From positions 41,593-105,592 of the forward strand of contig NZ_CAMIHZ010000007.1 of NCBI RefSeq assembly GCF_946222305.1: a DNA stretch of 64,000 bases, written 5' to 3'. Positions 44,413-51,991 of the stretch are shown piece by piece. How positions within the stretch are numbered: position 1 is the first letter of the stretch; each line of letters starts with the position of its first letter. A program made the translations under genes and the position numbers. Origin of the DNA: an uncultured Corynebacterium sp. GTDB taxonomy: Bacteria > Actinomycetota > Actinomycetes > Mycobacteriales > Mycobacteriaceae. Below the pieces are notes generated by a model. The model made no database searches and was not told where the DNA came from. It saw nothing but the letters and a program-made list of their open reading frames with translations.

Positions 44413-45825
44413 CTAGCCTTCCGCGAGAATCGTTTCACTAGCGCGCAGCGACAGCGCCATGATGGTCAAAGCTGGGTTGATACCAGGGGCTTTCGGGAAG
44501 ATCGACGAGTCAGCGGCGAAGATGCGGTTGCTGCCATGCAGCTTGAATCCCGGGTCCACCACGGAACGGTTCTTGTCGGTGCCGATGCCGCAACCACCCA
44601 TCAGGTGTAAACCAATGCCCATTTCGCCTTCGATGATGCGCTCGGCACCCGTGGAATTGAAGATATTGCGGATGGCGTCCATACCGGCCCGGCGGCGCCG
44701 CTTATCTTCGCTGTTCAGCGACTTCTTGATGATCGGCTGCCCCTTGCGGTTGACCTTGATTTGGCCAGGGTTGGTATCGCGGACACATACTTCGATACAA
44801 GCAAGGTTTTCGAAGTCGCTCATTACTTCGCGGTGTTGCGCGCCGAAACCGGGCATCAACAAGGCAATGGAGGAGGGCCCGGCAAACACGTTCTCCAGCT
44901 TGAATCCTTGGCGACGGAAGCCGGGGTCATCGGATTTGTAGTTTTGCAGTGGTCCTTCGAAAGAACGCACCTTGTTCTTGTACACGCCCACGTTCATGTA
45001 CTGCGGGTGGGTGAAGAAGTCCTTGCCCAGCGCCGGCAGCTGTCCACCGAAGCCCGAACGCAGCAGCAACGCGGAATTGCCGATGGCGCCGGATGCCAAG
45101 ATCACGCGGGTAGCGGTGTACGTTTCTTCCACCTGGCTATCCAGCGGGCCACCCTTGATGGCAGTGACTTCAACGTGGTCGGCGTGCTCGGTGATGGTAC
45201 GAACTTCAGTGCGGTCCTGCAGGGTGAAACCGTGTGCCTCCGCGACCGGCAACGCGGTCACTGCGGTGGATTGTTTGGAATCGATGCGGCAGCCGGAGAG
45301 GCATTCAATGCAGCAGTTTCCGTCTTCGAAGCGGCAATCCGACTGGCCACGGCGCAGGGGAGCGCAACGGTAACCGTTAGCTTCGAAACCTTTGGCGAAG
45401 ATCTCGGCGTTGCGGTTGCGGCGATCTTCGGGCACGGTCTGCAGAACCAAGTTGCCCTCGGCGCGGGCATACCACTCGGACATGTCGTCTGAGTTGAGGA
45501 ACGAGACCCCAGATTTGGTGCGCCACGGGTCCAGCGCGGCGTCGTCGAATCGATCCATCAGGGCCTGGTTGACGATGGAGCCACCGCCTACCACTCTGGG
45601 GCGCAAAATGGCCAGGCTTGTTTCGGTATTCACTTCCACACCACCGCCCCAATAGAGCTGTGCGGAACCGTCGACTTCGGTGGTTGGGTAGGTCTTGCGG
45701 TCATACCGCTTGCCGGCTTCCAACCCCAGAACGTTCCATCCGGCTTTAGAAAGCTCTCGGGCGACGTTAAGGCCAGACGTGCCGGCACCGATGATGATCG
45801 CATCGTAGCGCTGTTGCTGAGACAT
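44413..45825 (-). CDS. GMC-family FAD oxidoreductase with cysteine cluster
   Basis: The 470-residue flavoprotein has the Rossmann IIIGAGTSGLNVAREL, the GMC signature region PRVVGGGSIVNQALMDRFD, and the C-terminal GINPALTIMALSLRASE with a His in GIGLHLMGG. Five cysteines sit close together (Cys164, 171, 172, 175, 179), as in long-chain alcohol-oxidising GMC relatives, and could bind a metal or Fe-S cluster. A TACTGT hexamer 7 nt before the ATG implies a leaderless start. Confidence 0.88.
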   Translation of the reverse strand: MSQQQRYDAIIIGAGTSGLNVARELSKAGWNVLGLEAGKRYDRKTYPTTEVDGSAQLYWGGGVEVNTETSLAILRPRVVGGGSIVNQALMDRFDDAALDPWRTKSGVSFLNSDDMSEWYARAEGNLVLQTVPEDRRNRNAEIFAKGFEANGYRCAPLRRGQSDCRFEDGNCCIECLSGCRIDSKQSTAVTALPVAEAHGFTLQDRTEVRTITEHADHVEVTAIKGGPLDSQVEETYTATRVILASGAIGNSALLLRSGFGGQLPALGKDFFTHPQYMNVGVYKNKVRSFEGPLQNYKSDDPGFRRQGFKLENVFAGPSSIALLMPGFGAQHREVMSDFENLACIEVCVRDTNPGQIKVNRKGQPIIKKSLNSEDKRRRRAGMDAIRNIFNSTGAERIIEGEMGIGLHLMGGCGIGTDKNRSVVDPGFKLHGSNRIFAADSSIFPKAPGINPALTIMALSLRASETILAEG

Positions 45826-45832
45826 AGCCCCA

Positions 45833-45838
45833 ACAGTA
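45833..45838 (-). promoter_or_regulatory. -10 hexamer of the GMC operon (leaderless)
   Basis: On the minus strand TACTGT is followed by TGGGGCT and the ATG at 45825, a 7-nt spacing. No ribosome site is seen. Confidence 0.5.
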
Positions 45839-45938
45839 GCCCTCTAGCTGCTGGTTTCGAGGCTATTTTTGGTAATTAAATTAAAATTCCTCCGGGGATT
45901 TCACTGGGGGCAGCAGAAGCGCGCCGAATTCGTGCTCC

Positions 45939-47480
45939 TCATTCCAGCACTCGAGCTCCCAGGGCCTCCAGCAGCGCCCGCGCCTTCACCATCGTTTCCT
46001 TGAATTCACCCTCCGGATCCGAATCCCACACAATCGCCCCTCCCACACCGAACGTCGTGGCATTCGGGGAACACACCAGCGTGCGAATCACAATCGATAG
46101 ATCCGCGTATCCATTCGGAGAAATCCACCCCACCGCACCCGAATAAAAACCGCGTGGTCTGCGCTCCAGCTCCTGGATGATCTCCATTGTCCGAACCTTC
46201 GGAGCGCCGGTCATCGACCCACCCGGAAAACACGCTGCCACACAATCCAACGGGCTCACACCATCAGCGAGTTGCCCTTCAATCGTGCTCACCAGCTGGT
46301 GAACGTGGCTGTACGTCTCCACAGCAAAAATCCGCGGAACGCGCACGCTGCCAACTTCGCACACGCGCCCCAGATCGTTGCGTAGCAGGTCAACGATCAT
46401 CAGATTTTCGGCTCGGTCTTTCGAGTTGTTTCTTAATTCCTGACGCCACGCCGCGTCCTCTTCCGCATTCCGGCCACGGGGCCGCGTTCCTTTAATCGGC
46501 TGCGCAGTAACCCGTCGGTTGGTGATTTTCAGAAACTGTTCTGGCGAAGCACTAAGAATATGGAAAGGCCTAAAGTCCCCACCATTAGCGCTGCTTCCAT
46601 CACTCCCGTCGTGGGTGCTACTGGCGACGTTGGGGGAAAACTTTAGGAACGCGCCGTAGGGGACCGGGCTCGTGTGCCGCAGAGAACGATAGGCGCTCTC
46701 CGGGGAAAACCCCATGTCCGCCAAGCTGGGCCCCTGCGCTGTGTTCGTGAGGCACACCTCGTAGGAATCACCCGCAGCAATGAAATCCAAGCACCGTTGA
46801 ATGGAATCGAGGTATTCATCTTTCGACTGATCCAGCGCGAACTCCGGAACGGGGCGCTCCTGGCGACGGTCGCTCTCTCCGACATCGTTAGCTTCCTCGG
46901 TTTCAGCACCGTCGCCTCGTTCGATAGCCTCAGTTGCCTTGTTCACCCACGATTCCTGCGTCACGGCTGCTGAATCGTCTTCTGAGGGCATCAAGTACAG
47001 CAGGTGAGTGCGCCCAGACGTGTGATCAATGACCACGGCTCGGTCGGTGTAGATGAGTGCCAGTTCGGGCAACACGTCACGGGGCACATCACAATCCTGT
47101 GGGAGAGGGGATCGTCCGTGTACCGCGGCATCTGCGTGGTTTTTCATTTCATAACCGAATGCACCCACCAGGCCCAAGGCGAACTCGCAAGGTAGATCGG
47201 CTGGAATGTGCACATTATAGGAGTCGAGGAGATCTTGGGCCGCGGCGAAAGCATTGTTGCGGGAGGGGTTGGCGTCGGAATGAAAGAAGAGTGAGCGACT
47301 ATAAGGACCGGAGGTATCGCACAAGATCGACAGCGTGGCGCCGGGGGAATCCAACCAGATGGCGTTGGGGGAGCTGGCGAACAGCGCGTGGAAGGTGGTG
47401 GGGCCGTCGGCTTCACAGTTGAGCGTGCGGAAACGCAAGTGAAGTGGTGTGGGGGAGTTTGCGAAGCGTTCGGCCGTCAT
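45939..47480 (-). CDS. pabB: PabB, aminodeoxychorismate synthase component I
   Basis: The C-terminal chorismate-binding domain contains PIKGTRPRG. The Lys in PIKGT is the nucleophile of aminodeoxychorismate synthase, whereas anthranilate synthases have PIAGT. Further motifs: SYEVCLTNTA, ENLMIVDLLRNDLGRVC and GGSMTGAPKVRTMEII. Product: 4-amino-4-deoxychorismate for folate. I use the ATG at 47480 because AGGATG lies about 9 nt upstream; the longer frame starts at 47594. The amidotransferase partner pabA is 3.7 kb away. Confidence 0.9.
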   Translation of the reverse strand: MTAERFANSPTPLHLRFRTLNCEADGPTTFHALFASSPNAIWLDSPGATLSILCDTSGPYSRSLFFHSDANPSRNNAFAAAQDLLDSYNVHIPADLPCEFALGLVGAFGYEMKNHADAAVHGRSPLPQDCDVPRDVLPELALIYTDRAVVIDHTSGRTHLLYLMPSEDDSAAVTQESWVNKATEAIERGDGAETEEANDVGESDRRQERPVPEFALDQSKDEYLDSIQRCLDFIAAGDSYEVCLTNTAQGPSLADMGFSPESAYRSLRHTSPVPYGAFLKFSPNVASSTHDGSDGSSANGGDFRPFHILSASPEQFLKITNRRVTAQPIKGTRPRGRNAEEDAAWRQELRNNSKDRAENLMIVDLLRNDLGRVCEVGSVRVPRIFAVETYSHVHQLVSTIEGQLADGVSPLDCVAACFPGGSMTGAPKVRTMEIIQELERRPRGFYSGAVGWISPNGYADLSIVIRTLVCSPNATTFGVGGAIVWDSDPEGEFKETMVKARALLEALGARVLE

Positions 47481-47768
47481 GCATCTCATCCTGCCGTTTA
47501 GGATATGGGCAGAGCAAAACCCCGGGCACTCCGTTGGCGCCGCGAGTACTTCGATAGTGGAGTCCACGGATCGTGGGAAGTAAATCGCGGACAAGCGGAA
47601 TGTCCGGGGTTAGTTGAGCGCTAAACCAGTCGTTTCCCCGAGCTCATTGCGCTCGGAGTTAGTAGTGATCTAGGTCTGCTGCGTCCCAAGTTTGTGGGGA
47701 CGGGAGGAATGAGTGGCAAGTGACGTAGCGGGTCTTTCATGCGCTGCGCCACCTCGCCTCCTACTCAA

Positions 47769-49517
47769 TTACAGGCTGTGGCGCCCGCCCTCTTCTGGGC
47801 CCTTACCTGGGCCGTCTTCCAGTGGGAATTCCTCTGCGGAATCCTCACCGCGCTCAACTGGAGCGTCGAAGCCAGCGTCGTGTGGCATGTCAGCTGGGGT
47901 TGGGCCACCGGACTTCGGTGCGCCTGGCTTTGGAGCACCTAGTTTCGAAGCCTCGGGCTTGGCAGCACCCGGTGCACCCGGTGCACCCGGAGCTGCGAAG
48001 GAACCTGGGGTCACTGGCTTAGGAGCAGCCGCGCCGGGGGCAGCGGTCTTAGGTGCGCCTGGAGCACCAGGAGCGGATGGCTTCGCAGCAGCATTGGAGG
48101 ACTCGTTGTCGGACTTCGCCTCAGCCTTCTTCTCAGCAGCCTTGTCCTGAGCCTGGTCAGCAGCCTCGGACGCCTTCGCCTTGGCGTCAGCTGCCACGTC
48201 AGCAGCCTTGTCCTTAACATCCGCGGCCTTCTCCTTAGCTACATCAGCAGCCTCGGAAGCCTTCGCAGCAGCGGTGTTAGCAGCGGACTTTGCCTTGTCC
48301 GCAGCACCGGTTGGCTTCTGGCCCGCTACGTCCTGAACTCGTGGGGACTGCTTCGGAGCCTGCTGGCTGCGGCCCTTAGCCACAGCCGCACCCGCAGCCG
48401 CCAGAGCACCCAGCAGGAAGACGATCAGACCCCAGTTGCGGCCCTTCTTGTCTTTCTTCTGTAGCTTCGCAGCCTTCTTCTGTGCCTTTGCCTCAGCACG
48501 ATCAGCCTTCTTGTTGACCTTGCGATCCAGCTTCTTGCCGCGCTTCAGGGCATCCTTCTTCGCAGCCTTGGCGTCTTTAGCCGCCTGCTTGCGAGCCTTG
48601 CGGGACTTCTTAGCCAAGTCCTTCTGCTTCTTCTCGGTGGCCTTGCGGGCGTTCGCAGCGGAATCCGCGACGTTCTTCTGGGTCTCTTCCAGTCGGTCAG
48701 CCGCCGTATCACGCAGGTCGGAAGCGTTGTCACGCAGCTTGGCTGCGGTAGCGGCACCAGCGGCAAGCACGCCGGAAAGGGTCTTTTGTGCGTCCTCAAG
48801 GCGTGGAGCAATCTGCTTGTCGTAGCGCTTGTTGGCCTTCTTATGCAGCTTCTTCGCCTGCTTTTGGGCAGCCTTCTGGCGCTTCTTGGCATCCTTAGAA
48901 GCCTGCTTCTTCAGCTTCTTGGAACGCTTCTGCAGCTCATTGGTGCGCTCGTTCAGACGATCGCTGAGCTCGTCGCCGCGATTCTTTGCCTGAGACTGCA
49001 GATCTGCCAGCTGGCTCTGTGCTACGGAAGTTGCATCCGCCAGGCGCGCGGACGCGTCACCCTTCAAGGCCTTGGCGCGGCCCTGCAGCTGCTCAACGCG
49101 AGCTTGAGCCTTCGCATTCTTCTTGCGCAACTTTTCCTCCTTCTTCCTCGCCGAAGCGAGTTGTTTCTGTTGCTTCTTGCTTAAGGGCTTTCGTACCGAC
49201 GCCACCTCGGGGACATCGTTCGCGTTGATCTCTGAAGTATCAGCGCCTTCAGCCACCGCGCGGGCAGCGGCTGCGGCCCGAGCTTTGTTCAAAGCCTCGG
49301 CGGCGCCATCTTCCTTGCGCATCTGCTCGGCAATCGCATGGACATGAGCTGGCGACTTGGCCAGAACCAACTCGCGCTCCGGATCGTCTTGCAGACTCTT
49401 GCGCAGGGCTTCAAGGGAATCGAAGTGCTGGTTACGAGCCTCGTCCTGACGCTTTTTTAGAGCTTTGCGAACTTGCTTTGCGCCTCGAAGGGCGAGGCGA
49501 AGCGTGGTGGGGTTCAT
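47769..49517 (-). CDS. Lys/Ala-rich coiled-coil membrane protein
   Basis: I do not recognise a family. The 582-residue protein has a long Lys/Ala/Arg/Gln-rich, probably helical region (about 1-360, with dense KKAAKDAKAAKK-type runs), one membrane segment (WGLIVFLLGALAAAGAAVA, about residues 367-386), then heptad-like Ala/Lys repeats (KAADVKDKAADVAADAKAKA), and a Pro/Gly/Ala tail. AAGGAG precedes the ATG. The basic N-terminus could bind nucleic acid or acidic polymers; that is inference. Confidence 0.7.
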   Translation of the reverse strand: MNPTTLRLALRGAKQVRKALKKRQDEARNQHFDSLEALRKSLQDDPERELVLAKSPAHVHAIAEQMRKEDGAAEALNKARAAAAARAVAEGADTSEINANDVPEVASVRKPLSKKQQKQLASARKKEEKLRKKNAKAQARVEQLQGRAKALKGDASARLADATSVAQSQLADLQSQAKNRGDELSDRLNERTNELQKRSKKLKKQASKDAKKRQKAAQKQAKKLHKKANKRYDKQIAPRLEDAQKTLSGVLAAGAATAAKLRDNASDLRDTAADRLEETQKNVADSAANARKATEKKQKDLAKKSRKARKQAAKDAKAAKKDALKRGKKLDRKVNKKADRAEAKAQKKAAKLQKKDKKGRNWGLIVFLLGALAAAGAAVAKGRSQQAPKQSPRVQDVAGQKPTGAADKAKSAANTAAAKASEAADVAKEKAADVKDKAADVAADAKAKASEAADQAQDKAAEKKAEAKSDNESSNAAAKPSAPGAPGAPKTAAPGAAAPKPVTPGSFAAPGAPGAPGAAKPEASKLGAPKPGAPKSGGPTPADMPHDAGFDAPVERGEDSAEEFPLEDGPGKGPEEGGRHSL

Positions 49518-49651
49518 CGGTGCGGTGCTCCTTAATAGTTATGAATAACTTGCAATCCATACTAGGCACGAATGACGACATCTGCCGATGGAATTCCCAA
49601 AGCGGGTGAGGGAAGGTGTTCCGTATCTGAACACAGATCAAAACAGATCGG

Positions 49652-49657
49652 TACAAT
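49652..49657 (+). promoter_or_regulatory. -10 hexamer of ppiA (leaderless)
   Basis: TACAAT is followed by 7 nt and the GTG at 49665, with no ribosome site. Confidence 0.5.
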
Positions 49658-49664
49658 CGGTTGC

Positions 49665-50189
49665 GTGAGTAACAAGACTGCAACCGCAATTCTGCACACT
49701 AACCACGGCGACATCGCCATCGATCTTTTCGGCAACCACGCGCCGAAGACCGTTGAGAACTTCGTCGGTCTGGCGAAGGGCACCAAGGACTACTCCCAGC
49801 CGAACGCTGCTGGCGAGAACGAAGGTCCGTTCTACGATGGCGCTATCTTCCACCGCATCATCGATGGCTTCATGATCCAGGGTGGTGACCCAACCGGCAC
49901 CGGCCGCGGTGGCCCGGGCTACCAGTTCGAGGACGAGTTCCACCCAGAACTGCAGTTCGACCGCCCATTCCTGCTGGCTATGGCCAACGCCGGCCCAGGC
50001 ACCAACGGTTCCCAGTTCTTCATCACCGTGACTGCCACCCCACACTTGAACAACCGCCACACCATCTTCGGCGAGGTCACCGACAAGGAATCCCAGAAGG
50101 TCGTGGCTAAGATTTCCCGCGTTTCCACCGGTCGTATGGACCGTCCAGTGGATGACGTTGTCATCGAATCCGTGGAGATCCAGGAGTAA
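49665..50189 (+). CDS. ppiA: PpiA, peptidyl-prolyl cis-trans isomerase (cyclophilin)
   Basis: Cyclophilin core: FHRIIDGFMIQGGDPTGTGRGGPGY and LAMANAGPGTNGSQFFIT, with HLNNRHTIFGEV. It catalyses proline isomerisation in the cytoplasm. I use the GTG at 49665 (VSNKTATAIL) because the longer frame from 49572 adds an unusual leader and a -10 lies 7 nt before this GTG. The stop is 5 bp before the rhomboid start. Confidence 0.95.
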   Translation: MSNKTATAILHTNHGDIAIDLFGNHAPKTVENFVGLAKGTKDYSQPNAAGENEGPFYDGAIFHRIIDGFMIQGGDPTGTGRGGPGYQFEDEFHPELQFDRPFLLAMANAGPGTNGSQFFITVTATPHLNNRHTIFGEVTDKESQKVVAKISRVSTGRMDRPVDDVVIESVEIQE

Positions 50190-50194
50190 TACCC

Positions 50195-50803
50195 CTGAAC
50201 TCCCTCAAGGAATTCTTCAAAGGCGCCCCGCTCATCGCGGGGTTTTGCTTTGCGTGCACCGCAGTTTTCATCGCCGAGGTCGTCACCTCCGGCAGCATCG
50301 TCAGTCCCCTAGGTAGCCGCGGCGACGGCATTGGCTGGCACATGGTGTTCGACCCGGGATCCGTCAAGGCTTATGGGCAGTGGTACCGCATCTTCTCGGC
50401 AACCTTCGTTCACCTTGATGCTGGGCACCTGCTGCTGAACATGCTTCTCATCGCCCTCATTGGTCGAGAGGTTGAGCGCGCCTACGGATGGGTCGTAATA
50501 CTCGCACTCATCATTGCCTGCTCCATTGGCGGCGCGCTATTCATCTGGTGGATGCAGCCTTTATCGGCGGTGGGTGGCGCTTCGACCTTCGGTTACGGTT
50601 TATTCGCCATGCTGATTCTGCTGTCTACCTCCCGCGGACAGGGACTGGCGGGCCCTGCCGTGTTGCTGGGAGTCAATCTTCTGTACAGCATCATGATGAC
50701 CAATGTGTCCTTGTGGGGTCACATCGGTGGTCTCGCTGGTGGCGCACTTGTGGCGCTCGTGCTGCGCGTGCGGGGTGTCCGCCCGCGCGGATTCATCGGC
50801 TAG
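50195..50803 (+). CDS. Rhomboid-family intramembrane serine protease, probable CUG start
   Basis: The catalytic pair is Ser130 (GGASTFGYG) and His176 (WGHIGG), with HLLLNM as the second signature; six membrane helices are expected. The first helix (APLIAGFCFACTAVFIAEVV) lies upstream of the first ATG (50342), so the gene must start earlier. The frame has no ATG, GTG or TTG back to the in-frame stop at 50153. CTG at 50195 has AGGAG 8 nt before it. It encodes 202 residues. A terminator-like hairpin falls inside (50226-50246). Confidence 0.85.
   Translation: MNSLKEFFKGAPLIAGFCFACTAVFIAEVVTSGSIVSPLGSRGDGIGWHMVFDPGSVKAYGQWYRIFSATFVHLDAGHLLLNMLLIALIGREVERAYGWVVILALIIACSIGGALFIWWMQPLSAVGGASTFGYGLFAMLILLSTSRGQGLAGPAVLLGVNLLYSIMMTNVSLWGHIGGLAGGALVALVLRVRGVRPRGFIG
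50226..50248 (+). terminator. Terminator-like hairpin inside the rhomboid reading frame
   Basis: CCCCGC (50226-50231), a 5-nt loop and GCGGGG (50237-50242) are followed by TTTT and GCTTT. It sits 37 nt after the ppiA stop, so it may end ppiA mRNA or limit readthrough into the rhomboid gene. Confidence 0.55.
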
Positions 50804-50816
50804 GAAAAGTCGCCGA

Positions 50817-51092
50817 CTACTTCCAGCCCATGGTCATCAGCAGACCGATGATCATCAGCGCAAAACCGATCAGGTAATTCCATGCGTGCAGGGCACTCAT
50901 AAATGGAATCTTGTCACCCGCGATGTAGTTCACAACCAACCACAGCAGGCCCAAAATCATCAGGCCCAGCATCAATACCACGTACCAACGTGGGGTGCCG
51001 GAAGCATTGAGCTTCACCGGCGTGCGACGCTCCGTGGGGTTCGCGGGGGCCGAGTAATTCTCACTACCGGTATTGACCTTTGACTTCGGCAT
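50817..51092 (-). CDS. crgA: CrgA septum-site/cell-division protein
   Basis: The 91-residue protein has an N-terminal Lys/Ser-rich tail and two membrane helices (WYVVLMLGLMILGLLWLVVN and YLIGFALMIIGLLMTMGW), the CrgA topology. In mycobacteria CrgA recruits division proteins to the septum. AGGAG precedes its ATG. It is convergent with the rhomboid gene. Confidence 0.9.
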   Translation of the reverse strand: MPKSKVNTGSENYSAPANPTERRTPVKLNASGTPRWYVVLMLGLMILGLLWLVVNYIAGDKIPFMSALHAWNYLIGFALMIIGLLMTMGWK

Positions 51093-51155
51093 GGTTTCTC
51101 CTAAATTCGCCAGGTTAGTTGTACTCCGGTGATTCTAGCAGCACCCCCGACACGC

Positions 51156-51161
51156 TAAAAT
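51156..51161 (+). promoter_or_regulatory. -10 hexamer of pabA (leaderless)
   Basis: TAAAAT is followed by 7 nt and the ATG at 51169. Confidence 0.5.
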
Positions 51162-51168
51162 CGCTCGC

Positions 51169-51861
51169 ATGCGCATCCTCGTCATCGACAACTTCGATAG
51201 CTTCGTTTACAACTTGGTGCAATATATCGGCCAGTTGGGTTTCGCCGGTGAGGAATGCACGGTCTGGCGCAACAACGCCCCTGAGCTTGGCGTCACCACT
51301 GCTGAACTTCGGGATGCCCTTTCTTTATTCGACGCCATCCTCGTCTCCCCGGGACCCGGAGCTCCTGGGGCAGCGGGACGCACGTTGGAGGTCATTGAAT
51401 TGGCCGCAGAGATGCGCAAACCACTCTTTGGCGTGTGCCTTGGCCACCAGGCCATCGGGCAGCATTTCGGCGCTAGGGTTGTTCGGGCGCAGGAGTTGTT
51501 CCACGGCAAAACGTCCCCGGTGACCCACGATGGGACCGGGGTACTCAAAAACATCCCCAGTCCTTTCCGCGTCACGCGCTACCACTCCCTCACGGTGGAT
51601 CCCGATACGGTCCCCGAGGAACTCATCGTCACCGCGCATTCCGATTCCGGAATGATCATGGCGATGCGCCATCGCGATCTGCCTATCCACAGCGTGCAAT
51701 TTCACCCCGAGTCGGTGATGACGCAATACGGTCATCGGATGCTCGCCAACTGGCTAGCGGAAGTGGAGGGGGCTGGCCTCGACGAAGCGCGGATCGAGCG
51801 CCTAGTCAACGATCAACTTCAGGTAACCGGCGCGATCAGCGCGGAGATGCACTCCGCCTAA
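51169..51861 (+). CDS. pabA: PabA, glutamine amidotransferase of aminodeoxychorismate/anthranilate synthase
   Basis: The 230-residue class I amidotransferase has VSPGPGAPG, the catalytic Cys in FGVCLGHQAIG and the His/Glu pair in VQFHPES. It supplies ammonia to PabB, or to TrpE if dual-function (the M. tuberculosis neighbour Rv0013 is annotated trpG). Its TAAAAT hexamer 7 nt before the ATG supports a leaderless start. Confidence 0.93.
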   Translation: MRILVIDNFDSFVYNLVQYIGQLGFAGEECTVWRNNAPELGVTTAELRDALSLFDAILVSPGPGAPGAAGRTLEVIELAAEMRKPLFGVCLGHQAIGQHFGARVVRAQELFHGKTSPVTHDGTGVLKNIPSPFRVTRYHSLTVDPDTVPEELIVTAHSDSGMIMAMRHRDLPIHSVQFHPESVMTQYGHRMLANWLAEVEGAGLDEARIERLVNDQLQVTGAISAEMHSA

Positions 51862-51866
51862 TTAAG

Positions 51867-51898
51867 GCCCGACCTAGGGTTAAAGCTAGGGGCGGGGC
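51867..51898. terminator. Possible bidirectional terminator between pabA and pknB
   Basis: An imperfect GC-rich inverted repeat (GCCCGACCTAG against CTAGGGGCGGGGC) lies between the two convergent stops. A second hairpin, AGGTCC/GGACCT, sits at 51971-51990 next to the pknB stop. Confidence 0.5.
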
Positions 51899-51991
51899 AG
51901 CCCATGTCTGCCACCGACCACCGAAGGTGGCCGTGGCTGTTACACGACCTCAAGTGAAGTCCCCGGTCAGAGGTCCTTGGCAGTGGACCTC

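Noticed and set aside
51680..51700. CTATCCACA in pabA as a DnaA box
   Set aside because: One mismatch and isolated in a coding region.
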